Shown in pieces: positions 12,949-23,314 of a DNA stretch of 64,000 nucleotides. The stretch is taken from contig JFHB01000133.1 of assembly GCA_000729835.1 (NCBI GenBank), positions 1 through 64,000 on the forward strand, given 5' to 3'. The notes under the pieces were generated by a model, which was not told the DNA's origin, made no database searches, and saw only the letters and a list, made by a program, of their open reading frames with translations. The DNA comes from Atkinsonella hypoxylon (taxonomy: Eukaryota; Ascomycota; Sordariomycetes; Hypocreales; Clavicipitaceae). Each line of letters opens with the position of its first letter. The first letter of the stretch is position 1. The translations under genes and the position numbers were made by a program.

Positions 12949-13968
12949 TCACAGAGCAGACTTGATGGGCCTATTCAACACCTTACCCAACCACTCCGCA
13001 ACTCGAGCATTCACCTCGCCACCGGCCTCCACCAAAGCCCAGTGCGTAGCATCAATCTCTGCGTAGGTAAGGTCACTGAAGAAGTTTTCCATCCCAGTAG
13101 ACATGGAAGGCGGCAGCGCTGCATCTCGCGACGCGGCGATAAACAAGGCCGGCTGCTTAATCCGCCTGAACGTCGCGACCAGCTCGAGCTCCTCCTCGAA
13201 ATTGATCCGGCGCGTGCGATACCAGTTGAGCGGTCCGCGCAGCGGCGGCGCAGCCTGCAGCATGTACTGCTCGGCATAGTAATCAACCTCGTCGCTGGAC
13301 GCCATGGGCGAAGGGCCCAGCTTGTCCAGGTCGTCGAACTGGACGCCGTCTGTTGTCGTAAAGGCCACCTCGCCGCCGGGCCCGCGTCCGCCAAACATGC
13401 CGTTGAGGAAGCATCGGATCTGCCGCCCGGTCTGGAGCCTCTGCTCGACCTCGGGCCCGGCCAGCTGCAGCTGGTACGTGAAGTTGGCGATGCGCCCGGC
13501 GGCGATGTGGTCCTCGAGCGCCAGCCACGTCGGGCTCGGGGGTGTAAAGGGCGTACACACGCTGAAGACGGCCTTGACGAGACGCGGATGCCAGAGGGCC
13601 ATGCGCCAGGCAAGGAAGCCGCCCCAGTCGTGGCCGCCGAGGATGATTTGCCCCTGGCCGACGAACCGGACGGCCAACGCCTTGAAGTCGTCGGACATGC
13701 TGCGGAGGGAGAATTGCCCGAGGTCATCGGGGCAGCTTGACCCTGCGTATCCGAGCATGTTGGGCGCCACGACGCGGAACCCCAGCGCGACGAAGTAGGG
13801 AATCTGGTAGCGCCATCCAAAGTTCAGATCGGGAAACCCGTGGAGGAGGAAGATTGTGTCGACGTGAGCGCGCGGCTCGGCTACGATGTAAGAATATGTC
13901 TTGCCGCGGATCTGGGCTGTTTCCTCGCGGACTCGGGGGTCGTGCGGGACAAGCTTGCTTGTGTACAT
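12949..13968 (-). CDS. soluble epoxide hydrolase, alpha/beta-hydrolase fold
   Basis: A single exon of 339 residues. It has the epoxide hydrolase layout: HGFP oxyanion motif at residues 43-46, nucleophile Asp114 in GGHDWGG, charge-relay Asp282 in ASRDAALPP, catalytic His309 in DATHWAL, and an NWYR segment in the lid that would supply an epoxide-polarising tyrosine. The expected reaction is hydrolysis of an epoxide to a vicinal diol through an alkyl-enzyme ester. No signal peptide or membrane segment is visible, so a cytosolic location is likely. The substrate cannot be read from sequence; detoxification or lipid epoxides are both possible. The coding region is markedly more GC-rich than its flanks. 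A haloalkane dehalogenase is an alternative, but HGFP plus the lid tyrosine favours epoxide hydrolase. Confidence 0.88.
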   Translation of the reverse strand: MYTSKLVPHDPRVREETAQIRGKTYSYIVAEPRAHVDTIFLLHGFPDLNFGWRYQIPYFVALGFRVVAPNMLGYAGSSCPDDLGQFSLRSMSDDFKALAVRFVGQGQIILGGHDWGGFLAWRMALWHPRLVKAVFSVCTPFTPPSPTWLALEDHIAAGRIANFTYQLQLAGPEVEQRLQTGRQIRCFLNGMFGGRGPGGEVAFTTTDGVQFDDLDKLGPSPMASSDEVDYYAEQYMLQAAPPLRGPLNWYRTRRINFEEELELVATFRRIKQPALFIAASRDAALPPSMSTGMENFFSDLTYAEIDATHWALVEAGGEVNARVAEWLGKVLNRPIKSAL

Positions 13969-14028
13969 TGTAATGAGCTCCCCCTTGGTTCAAATAATTG
14001 CTCTTCTTTGTGTGTGGAGGTTTTTTTT

Positions 14029-14068
<40 letters not shown>

Positions 14069-14673
14069 TCTGTGTGTGAAAGAGAACTCGAGACAAGTGA
14101 ATGAATGATTGTACAAAGATTCCCTCCGAGAGACCATGTCTGGCCATTTATTCCGACGGTTCTATATTGCCTACCTAGGCAAGGTCATCCCCAGGCGGGG
14201 AAGAACCCGACGGCTGGCCCCGCTCCCCCAATCGAGATTGAATCCGTTATTCCGCAGAGATGATTGGTTGGGCATGCTAGCCAAGCCTAGTGGGTGTGCC
14301 CGCAGCCGAGCCCCATCCGACGTTGAATGTATGTACAGCCCTCGGCGTTTCGTCACAATTCCGCATTGTCCCGCTTCGCCGTCGCCCGAATTGCAGGACG
14401 TCGTTTCTTCGCATCGAACCAGCGGCGGATAAGGTCGTGGAGGGACCGGGCCGCCGACTGAACGGTGGACGGGTCAGGACGAGAAGGGTAGGGAGCGAAG
14501 CATTCGTGGCAAATGCAATCGCCCATACAGTCACCATCCCACCTGCGCACGCAAAGAGCCATGTTCATTCAACACGGCTACAACATCCATGCATGCTGCT
14601 AGTAGACCACATTACAAAGAGCGACGCCGCCTGACCTCCTGCCACCACCATAGCAAAGACGAGAGCGCCAGAC
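13969..14673. other. intergenic with dinucleotide repeat
   Basis: This spacer lies between the start of the epoxide hydrolase gene and the 3' end of the pinin-domain gene. It contains a T13 run then (TG)n at 14021-14067, just upstream of the hydrolase start codon. No gene recognised. Confidence 0.6.
14021..14067. repeat. poly-T followed by (TG)17 microsatellite
   Basis: T13 directly joined to about 17 TG units, in the 5' region of the epoxide hydrolase gene (about 55 bp upstream of its ATG). Confidence 0.95.
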
Positions 14674-15779
14674 CTAGTAAATGACCATATCCTCATCAGC
14701 CTCAACTACCACATCCCCCGACTCATCGTGCGGATCATGCTGCACCGCCGACTTGGCATCTTCGCCATCCTCCTCAACTGCACGACGCTGCTTCTCAAGC
14801 CCCCCCTCTCCTGCCTCGCCCATCTTGTCCCCGCGAGGCCGTGAACTCTTTGCACACCGGCTTGCCCGCCGCTCTTTGGAGGCCCGGAAGCCATCTTCCT
14901 CCTTGGCTATCGTCCTCTTGACTTGGCGCATCTGTGCGTCAATCGTGTCTTCCTGGTCGGGAGTCCTTTTCCAGGGCAAATAGTACTGCTAGAGTTAGTA
15001 AAAACCAGGATTCGAAAAAAAAAAAGAAAAAGGTCATTATGCCACGTTTTCACGACCTACAATCGCAGGCTCGGCCTCCGTCTTCAGGAACTTGGCCATG
15101 GCGAGCATCTTGGCATGCTTGTGCCGCATCTGCGAGAAAAAAAAAAAAAAAAAAAAAATTTAGTATCCCATCAATACCGTTCTCCGTATTCAGACCCGTA
15201 GAGTGGACAACTCACAACTTGCTCTTGAAACCGAGCCTGCTCGACCAGCCGGCTCTCGCGTATCTTGGCCAGTTTCTCCGCTCTCTTCAGATCGTCTTCG
15301 TCCCTCTGCTTCTGCAGCCTCTCCTGCTGCTGTCGCTCAATCTCCTGCCGCCGCTTGTGCTGTGTGTTCGTGCCCGTTTGGCTGAGCGTGCTGAGCAGGC
15401 CGCCGAACAAGCGCTTCCCCCGCTTCTTCTCCTCCTGCAAGCTCGACTCTCGTCGATCGCGCGATGCGTCAGGCCTCGATGGGCCCGGATGAGCCGGACT
15501 TCCCTGACGCCCTCCTTCTGTTGCTGACGCCGAAGATTTCTCGCTTGCGTCTTGTCGCTGTCTCTTGGCGTGATTGTCGTCGTCCCCCTCGTTCCTGTCA
15601 CTTGGGCACGCTTTCCTCTTGAGGGCGGTGTCATCGCTTGCGGAAGTATGCTCGTCTTGCTTCGGGGCCTCGTCAACGGCCTGCGGGCCTCTGCAATCGA
15701 AGCACTTAGTCATTGGGTCTGCGATAATGGAGACGAGCAGTTAGGGAAGCACGGAAACTTACGCCTCTTCCGTGGCCAT
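14674..15779 (-). CDS. pinin/SDK/MemA-domain protein
   Basis: Four exons (15779-15763, 15690-15216, 15129-15061, 14985-14674) give 290 residues. The N-terminal third is acidic and low-complexity. RGKRLFGGLLSTLSQ then opens the pinin/SDK/memA domain, followed by a charged helical region (RRQEIERQQQERLQKQR) and YYLPWKRTPDQ after the last intron. Animal pinin associates with the spliceosome and exon-junction machinery; the fungal protein is presumably a nuclear RNA-processing factor. Its start lies 515 bp from the start of the SF3b subunit gene on the other strand, so the two may share a promoter. Intron 2 has an almost pure poly-T tract before its CAG acceptor. All three junctions use GT-AG and keep frame. 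The ATG at 15779 is the only plausible start feeding exon 2. Confidence 0.85.
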
Positions 15780-16294
15780 GATGTCGATACCTCGCAGCTT
15801 GCGAAGCGATTCGCATTCCTGTTTCCGGCACGTCTAGTCCTGGCCTTCTTTCGTGCATGCGCATATCAGCACCGTGGTTGCGGCGTGGTCTGCAGTCGTC
15901 CCATCGGCTTCTCAGGCGCAGGAGCCCTTTGTTTGGATCTCAGCAGCTGGGTTCGCTCCCAGGATCTGTGTATCTCATGTACTCCGTATTTTGGTCCTAA
16001 GCCTCATTGTGGCCTACGGGTGGGTACAATAATGCATTGATTGGCTAGCATATTCGCGCCGAGCTCCTGCCACGCCACGCCGCGAACTCGCCGCCACAGG
16101 CTTGCTTAGCAAGGCTGAGGAAGCTGGAGAGAACTTTCCATCTCCATCCAATCGTCGCATCACCCAAAAAGCGCCAACAACACTCTTCTAAACCTCCAGC
16201 CGGCCACCGCTACGACAGAGGAAGCAGCTGGCTTTTCCCATACTCCCGCATCACATTTGCCGTCGCCCCTGTTCTTGTCCCCTCTCAGCCCACC
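15780..16294. promoter_or_regulatory. head-to-head intergenic region, pinin-domain / PHF5A genes
   Basis: This 515 bp gap lies between two divergent start codons and presumably holds the promoters of both genes, with TACTCCGTA at 15980-15988. No TATA box stands out. The bidirectional function is inferred from geometry only. Confidence 0.5.
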
Positions 16295-16768
16295 ATGTCC
16301 CGCCATCACCCGTAAGTCCAACCACACCTCCAACCACACCTCCATCCAAGCAAGCCAAGCATACACACCTCTAACCTCGTCCCCTAGTGACCTCGTAATG
16401 TGCCGGAAACAGTCCGGCATCGCCATCGGCCGCCTCTGCGACAAGTGCGACGGCAAATGCCCCGTCTGCGACTCCTACGTGCGTCCCACGACTCTCGTTC
16501 GCATCTGCGACGAATGCAGCTTCGGCAACTACCAAAACAAGTGCGTCGTCTGCGGTGGCGAGGGCATCTCCGATGCGTTCTACTGCTTTGAGTGCACGCG
16601 CCTGGAGAAGGATCGTGATGGATGTCCGAAGATTATCAATCTGGGTAGTTCGAGGACAGATGTACGTTTTGCGATTCCCTTTTGCTCTCGAAACTGTCAG
16701 TTTGCTTACCTACCGTCGTGGTACAGCTGTTTTATCAGAAGAAAACGAATCGGTCGGCGAATTACTAG
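16295..16768 (+). CDS. RDS3: SF3b subunit PHF5A / Rds3
   Basis: Three exons (16295-16311, 16388-16661, 16727-16768) give 110 residues, the same length as human PHF5A. The protein starts MSRHHPDLVMCRKQ and continues through the family's zinc-knuckle cysteine pairs (LCDKCDGKCPVCDSY, RICDECSFG, KCVVCGGEG, YCFECT), ending with NLGSSRTD and LFYQKKTNRSANY. PHF5A folds as a triangular zinc protein inside the SF3b complex of the U2 snRNP and helps form the branch-site adenosine pocket. The tiny first exon (17 bp) is recovered only by splicing: CC joins a T to restore Pro6. The assignment is essentially certain. It is divergent from the pinin-domain gene and convergent with the Pex26-like gene. Confidence 0.96.
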
Positions 16769-17212
16769 CCTTGGAGTCGCCCGGGTCGGGGCAATTTTCT
16801 TCTTATTTCTCGTAACATTGGCATTTACAGGAGCAGACGGCTAGAGGCTGGAGGCATGATTTTAAGCAGTGCTGATCAGAGTCACCGACTGTTCTGAAGG
16901 CGTTGTGGAGTATTACAGGCGCAAATGTTGCCGGAGACTGTCGTCAGTTGTCTGTGTGGTAATCCAGATTGAGACAAAAAGCAACTCAGGGATAATTCTG
17001 TACTGTCCGACGAAAGATGCTCCTCGATCGAGCATCCACATGATATATACAATGACTAGGCTACTGATTTATAGTGGTGAAATTCGTGATAATATTACCC
17101 CAATGATGAAATGATGTTACAAAAGAAAATTCCCCATCAACCTCATAAAGAACTCCGCATGATGCTAGGAATAGCAAAGCGCGTGCCGCCCAGGCCTGGG
17201 GCGATCAGCTTC
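16769..17212. other. intergenic, convergent 3' ends
   Basis: AT-rich spacer between the PHF5A and Pex26-like genes. It probably contains both polyadenylation regions. No gene seen. Confidence 0.6.
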
Positions 17213-18689
17213 TCATATGTAACTGACCTTGGTGCCCATTCCCGCAGTGGCCAGTACTTTTTTCCACGAAGCGCTTAGTATTTGTTGAGCACGCTGACGA
17301 AGGCCCTTGTGGCCAAACATAACAAGAAATCCTACTAAAAAGGCCAAGAATCGCATGAGCAGTGCCGGATTGCTGTTGAGAGAAGCGGCGAGCGCCTGAA
17401 TTGCGCTTTGCAGCCGTTCCATGATCATGGTAGCCCGGGCAGTGAATGTAGGAGGCGACACCGCCTTGCCGTTCCGCCGTGATGATATAGAAGACTTGTT
17501 TGGTCGGGGTTGTGGTTTGCTCTGGCAAGCTTTCTTGCTGCTTGTAGTAGATGTCTCGACTCCATAGTCAACAACACTTGCTTCCTTTTCTCTTTCTCGT
17601 CTGATCCTCTCGTCCTCCGATCTCTTCCGCTCTCGGGCCTCGTTTTCTGCTCTTTTCCGCCTGGCCTCTTCGACCTCACGACGCAGTTCCTCTTCTTGTC
17701 TCTGGCGCTCCTCACGCTCCAGCCGCTCCTGCTCTTGTTGTTCCTCCTGCAAGCTCTGCAATGCCTGGAGAAAAGCGTCTCTACGTTCTTCGTCAAGAAC
17801 AGCGCTCACGCTGATGAACTCGCGAGCGTAGTCCCACTCATTATTCCGTAGCAGAACATGGAGGGTATACAGTTCGAGAATTTTGACCCGAGCACTGAGG
17901 TCGCGGGGTGTATTTGCACCGCTGGTTCCAGGAGCCGGTGACCTGTATCGCGAGCCAGTGCGCAACCCAGGTGCCGGCGACCCGTTGAACTTGCCCGCCA
18001 GATCGAAGTTGGGATTTGTGGTAGTTGCTAAGTAGGTCTCGAGACGACGTTGATTTACGACCTGATCTCGAGCATGTGCAAGAAGAAGAGTCGCTCTGCA
18101 AGACAGCAAGATTGTGTCAATATTTCAAGTGTCAATTCGCAAACGTAGTATCTCATAATAATGAATGGAATGAAATGAAAAGGTGTGCTTACAGATTGAT
18201 GACGACGTCAGCGTCTACGTCGCCTTCTACATCGTGGTAACCATTGTGGACGACCTCTTCCCAAACCTGGCCCTCGCGTACCTTTGTACACAACGCCCTC
18301 CATTCCTGATTTCCAAACGCATCCTTGCCCTCGTCGGGGTTCATTTCTAAAATAGCATTGAGAATAGTCAGGTACAGGCTCCACACCTTGATTCGGGTCG
18401 TCCTCAAAGCAGAGGCCACGGGTGCAGGTTCGCCATCATCAGCTGAACCAGGCGGGAAGATAAGTGGTGCCAAGGTAGTGAGCGCCTCGGGCAAGCGACG
18501 CGTCAAGAACAAGGTTGAGGCTTGTCGATATGTCTTGGATATCTGAGACGTGTGCCTCGACGCGGTCGTGGACGAGCGCATGGAAGCAATCGACGAGGAA
18601 AGAATGTTGAGGCTGTATGCGTCCGAGGTCGAGGCAGTCACAGTGGGACTGCCGGCGCGCAGATGCGATCCATTGACTGACGAGGGCAT
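17213..18689 (-). CDS. tail-anchored protein, probable Pex26-like peroxin
   Basis: Two exons (18689-18193, 18095-17213) give 459 residues. The N-terminal half is helical and contains QISKTYRQASTLFLTRR and a TPR-like stretch. Residues about 278-336 form a very charged Glu/Arg coiled coil. A single hydrophobic segment (LLMRFLAFLVGFLVMFG) lies about 30 residues from the C-terminus, followed by a basic tail. This is a tail-anchored layout with the bulk in the cytosol. It matches my recollection of filamentous-fungal peroxin 26, the peroxisomal membrane anchor for the Pex1-Pex6 AAA complex that recycles Pex5. The peroxin call rests on layout and remembered motif resemblance, so it is moderate; another tail-anchored ER or peroxisomal protein is possible. 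Confidence 0.6.
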
Positions 18690-19226
18690 GGTGATGGCGT
18701 ACTCAGCAAGCGTGGTGGCTGTATCAAGCTAAGCATAGATATCGGCTGTGTTTTAAAGGACAATGCGAAAGGTGGTCGTTTTGCTTGCGAATAGCCCCGG
18801 GCTTCAATGGCGGACAAAAGCTAGTATGGGCGGAGGAATGCTGCTCAATGGTCCCCCTTCGAGCCTGGGTCCGGCGGCAAGGGCAGATAGACGACAGACC
18901 GGCGGGATGAAGCCCAAGCAGACGTTGAGAAATGGCGGAGTGCAGAGACTCAAGACGACTCGTGGCTGCTGCAAGTCCTAGGATTTTTGCATCACAAGAT
19001 CTTGCACCAGCCCACAAAGACAGAAGAATAGTTAGAGAGAAAACGAGCAGGAATGGGGAGGGGGAGGGAAAGGGAAGGGAAGAACTGCAGAATTGAAGCG
19101 CATGACATGTGGTTTCCGGCCGCGGACGAACGGGCATGCCAGTTGAGAAGATGGTGGTGGGTGGCGGGCGCACGACTTTTTAAGCGGGACATGGCACCCC
19201 ACGACAGGCCCGTTGCAGTTGGAAAG

Positions 19227-19260
<34 letters not shown>
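19227..19260. repeat. (AAC)11 microsatellite
   Basis: 34 bp of uninterrupted AAC units in the gap between the Pex26-like and haspin genes. Confidence 0.95.
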
Positions 19261-19652
19261 TTGACATATACAAGTAATCACTTGAAAAACAAATGCTGAA
19301 AATAAAACACCAGTATAAGCTTTGCTATCACATATGGAGCATAAGTCTGTTTGGCATAACATATAATTTGTATGGAGAATACTCATAACAAACAAGTTGT
19401 CTGTCTACAGTTCAGGAAAAGTCGTCATGTCTCAATTAAAAAGTCAGGCGGCCAGATGGACAGGCTCCAAAGTGGGTTTCCGCTCGGCACAGCAAAGCCA
19501 GCATCACAACGTTGAGCCGAGGCTCTGGAAAACATGGGCGAATTGGCTGTGGGGCCGGGGCGAGCTGCATGAACAACTTGTCGAGCCGGTTGACCTCGGC
19601 GACGTATGGGCCGGATTAAACTGTCACCGCGTGCCGTGTCTGGGTATCGTCC

Positions 19653-19692
19653 ACAAACGCACAAACGCACAAACGCACAAACGCACAAACGC
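19653..19692. repeat. five tandem ACAAACGC units
   Basis: Exactly 40 bp, five perfect 8-bp copies. The 8-bp period is less common than di- or trinucleotide repeats here and is intergenic. Confidence 0.95.
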
Positions 19693-19984
19693 GGGGATGC
19701 CATGCCGTGTCAGCCCACGAACTCTATATAATAAGTTCACGATATTTTGTTCAATATGTAAAAGCTGTGCAGATCTACAGTTTCAAATGGCAAGCCCTTG
19801 CAGAGTTGCCCCTCCATGGTATCGTATAATTCTGATTCCTCGCCACCCAAGACAAAAAAAAAAAGAAAAAAAAATTAAAATTAAATTTCCAACCTCCATC
19901 CAAAGGATATATTGCCCAACAAAAACAATACTCGCTATTTTTGCACGTATACTCAAAACACCAACCTGGGCTAGGCAACCCCCA

Positions 19985-21657
19985 TCACGACTTGACTCGC
20001 CTCGACGATCTCCTCGTCGACCCGCCCGCGTACCCTTCATCCCTTGCCACAATGATGCTGTCCTCCCTCTCGAGCACCGACGCCCCCGACCCCACGAGTT
20101 GCTCCTCTAGCAGCCAGCCTGCCTCCACGGCGAAACAAACAATGTCAGCCGCAGAACCAAAGCACGGGATACTCTCGTCCGCGTCTGGGCTCAAGTAGGT
20201 CCACATGTCTGCCGTGCATTTCTCAAAACGCCTCAGGTCCTTCCGGTCGCCTTGGAAATGGTCCAACAGGTACTCGTAGAGATACGCCAGCCACAGCACG
20301 TTTGTGTAAGGCGCATAAGCTTCCCAGCAAAGCGGTCCGTCTACTCCCTTTGCATACGGTGTTTTGTGCGCCTCGGGCGGCAAGCACTTGCGGTCTGCTC
20401 GGAGCATAAAGGATCGCATCTGGCGGTAGACTTTGCATTGCGGCGCGTGTGTGCTGGTGAATAGGCTGAGGTCACGCTCCAGGTCGTACGCGACGGGCTT
20501 CGCAAAGTCTACAGACAAGTCTTCTGCCCGCGAGAGGCCATAGTCAAGAATGGTGATGTCAAGACCCGAATAGCCAAAGTGCCATGACTCTTTGGGATCT
20601 TTCTTGGTTGGAGGCTTCACCTGCCTTATGCAGATGTTTCCCTCGTGCAGATCGCGATGCTGAATCAGTCGGTCAGACTTCATCAACCACCTATACACGG
20701 TTGTTGTCGCAGACGTACCTCGAACATGGCAATTTCCTCAGCCCTAGCCAGGGCGATTGCCTCCAGGAAGAATATGTCCCAAAGCTGGCTCTCGCTATTC
20801 AGCACCCAGTCCTCCAACGCAGTACCTGCGTCTCCCAACTCGACAACTAGAAACTTCGTATCGTCCAGATATCGGCTCGGTGAAGGGTAGAATTGCGCTC
20901 GGCCAGGATCTTCCCTCTTCATCCGTCTCTGGAAAACCTGATGCGTCTCCAAGAGTGCCCTGGATGTTCTCCCCTGCACGAGGTACCTTTCCTTGTAGAC
21001 CACAAACCCTGGTACATCCGCCAACCACTCCGAAATCTGGAGCTCGCCATTGATGTCATCCTCGGAATGCGGCTCTTCGTCCACTAGTTTGGACCGTACT
21101 TGGGCTTTCGTCTGGGGCTTTATCGGCGAGGGCATCCGGATCACCTTAATCACACTAGTTCCTCGCTCATTCGTGACGCGATACACCTCTGCGTATGACG
21201 CCTCTGCAATCTTTTCTATCCGATCACCCGGAGGACACACCTCATCCCAAGACAGGACGCGCAAAGACGTATCTCCGAGCGAGTCTTCAAGCAATCCGTC
21301 CTCCTCATTTTCTCCGTCCTGTGAGCTTCTTGCGAAAGCAATTTGCAGGTCCTTACCTCCTCCAGTGAATGCATTCTGACTCTCCTCGATAACTTCGTCC
21401 TCCGAAGCGCCGGGGGCATATATCAATTCGTCCCGAATTTGAACGCGCTTGCTTTTTTGCGGCGTTGGCAGCAGCGGTTTGGCTTTGACCTCTATCTGAA
21501 CTTCCGATAGCTTTTCTGTGATGCAGTCGACTTCGCTATCGATCTTAGCGGCTGGTGGTTTGCGGATCGGACTCTGTGGCAGTTCGACGAACATGCGCTC
21601 AGATTTAGTCCTCGTAGACCTTTTCCCATACTTTATCGTCGACTTCGTCTTGGTCAT
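19985..21657 (-). CDS. haspin-like serine/threonine protein kinase
   Basis: Two exons (21657-20719, 20659-19985) give 537 residues. The first ~200 residues are low-complexity and probably disordered. The kinase part has a Lys in SVIKVIRMP, a Glu-rich helix (INGELQISEWL), and, created exactly by splicing, FEHRDLHEGNI (Asp316). Haspins replace DFG with an atypical D-Y-T-like motif; here it is ILDYGLSR at 350-357. The C-terminal lobe matches the divergent haspin fold (LERDLSLF, FTG-less). Haspin phosphorylates histone H3 Thr3 to recruit the chromosomal passenger complex in mitosis. I place the start at MTKTKSTIKYG because the in-frame upstream extension looks non-coding. The 59 bp intron is canonical. 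Family call strong; substrate inferred from family. Confidence 0.87.
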
Positions 21658-22369
21658 GTTGTGTTGCGGCGCATATTGTTGTAAGTACTTGTTGGACAAC
21701 TGCGCCAGGGCTTTAATGAAGCTCGGTGGATCATTGGGAAGTGCTGGTTGGCGGGGCAACCAGCCGCCCGCTATCAACCCTTTTCCCACCCACACATGAC
21801 GTGGTGTCCCACGGCCTGATATTGTGAACGAAGATTCAGATCGTAATACTATGATGAATCTAGACCTTGACCACATCTTTGTCCACCCTGATATCTCCGT
21901 ATCTACCTAGGTGGACTAGACAGTACAGGTAGAATACAATCGCGATCATCTATATGCTTACTCGTCTGGGACTTATTACGCCTACGCGCACTATAGCATG
22001 CGCAGATGTGTTCTGGCAAATAGCATACAAAATATTCACTGGAAGCTATATCGGTACCTGTTGGAGCCATTCAACAGTCAAAAGTAAGCCAGCCGTCATG
22101 GTGTCTTTCCCTCCAAAAAAAATAATAATAAATAATAATAAATAATAATAATAATAATAATAAAAACTGGCGCCGCTACTCCGACTCCGTAAAGCCATGA
22201 CCTAACAACATCCCATAACCCACCGCTTCATCACCAACCTCGGCGCCTGTTGAGCGATCTGATTGCTCAACGATCGCAAAAGTCGCTGACCAACACATCT
22301 GGACAAAATCTTGGCCATCGTACCGTTTCATAAGTTACTCTTTGTGTTCACCCCTCACCATGGCCGCCT
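21658..22369. other. intergenic upstream of haspin
   Basis: No gene. It contains TACCTAGGT at 21904-21912 and an AATAAT microsatellite at about 22121-22164. Confidence 0.6.
22121..22164. repeat. (AAT)n microsatellite
   Basis: About 44 bp of AAT units, slightly interrupted, in the gap between haspin and the relic gene. Confidence 0.9.
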
Positions 22370-23089
22370 ATGGCGAGACCGCAAGATCGAGAGCGACGGC
22401 GAGTGGATGACCTCTCGCAACACCGTCTTCCGTGCAAAAAACCAAGGTCAAAATGTCCGTCTTATAAGGACTCGAATTTCCCGCCAGATTTCTACGATAA
22501 TTTGTCGAAAATCCACCTCACTCGTCGTGCCTTGCGTGAACTCGACAGGCGAAACAATCAAGACTCTCGGGCCAAAATCTTTCACGTCTCCAAAACTTAT
22601 AACCGATTTAGCTCAGATTATAAGAAAAGGCGGTCTACAGTCAACCCGCTTTATAAGAGGTGGAGGTCCAGATCTACGTAATCTTCAAGGGGTATGTCCA
22701 TTTCGCTGAATCGACAGCTTTTCATGAGCTGACCAGCCTGTTAGTGTCAGGGTTCAACAGCCATTACGTACGCGATGGCCTCTGCATCATCCTCTGGCAC
22801 AAGCAGGCGGACAGCATCAACCAAGCCGACCACTGTTTCTTCCAAAAGTAGACGCTCATCCGCGTATGATCCTAATTTCGAACATCTTGTCGAACACAAT
22901 ATTTACCCTCCGCTTCATCGCTTCTCAAGCGGCCGCAGAGCCCCAAAGCCGGCCAACATTGAAGAAAGCCGGCAGGCCCTTAAGGTCCCTAGAGGCTCTT
23001 TATCGCCATCTGTAATTGTAGACATTTCTCGTAGAACTTGGGGCCACACGATTACTGCTGTTTTCCGACACGGGAATCTTTATGTCTGA
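22370..23089 (+). pseudogene. decayed copy of a fungal multi-copy gene family (LTRRALRELDRR type)
   Basis: I see pieces of a protein type that recurs in many copies in Sordariomycete genomes and has no known function. Frame 2 from 22370 gives a basic N-terminus, then FPPDFYDNLSKIHLTRRALRELDRR, and stops at 22681. The next expected block, RGGGPDLRNLQG, is in a different frame (about 22640-22690), implying a frameshift between them. A plausible intron (GTATGT at about 22692 to TTAG at about 22743) leads to the third block, back in frame 2: a Ser/Thr-rich linker, SAYDPNFEHLVEHNIYP, then PKPANIEESRQAL and PRGSLSPS, ending at 23089. Family members normally continue well beyond this point. So the copy looks frameshifted and 3'-truncated. 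The family is recognised from memory; an unusual intron instead of the frameshift cannot be excluded. Confidence 0.6.
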
Positions 23090-23314
23090 GTGTTTGTACT
23101 AGGTACTTTCGAAACCACCAGTGGCCCACTTTAATAAACACGTATCCGTAACTTTGATAGGTAGGTATCGACTGGACCCAGACTTGGACGGACCCACCTC
23201 CAGAAAGTCTCCGCAGAAGCTGCTAAATTTCACGTTTGGCTCAAGAGCTTCCATCCGCATCCGCATCCGCATCGCATTTCCCAGCCCTCGCGTCCGTCAG
23301 ATCCCTCGTCAGCC

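Larger units (their letters stand above)
18690..19984. other. intergenic with two tandem repeats
   Basis: This spacer lies between the Pex26-like start and the haspin 3' end (same strand). It contains an (AAC)n tract at 19227-19260 and five copies of ACAAACGC at 19653-19692. The largest frames (149 and 237 codons) have no recognisable similarity and run through repeats. Confidence 0.6.
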
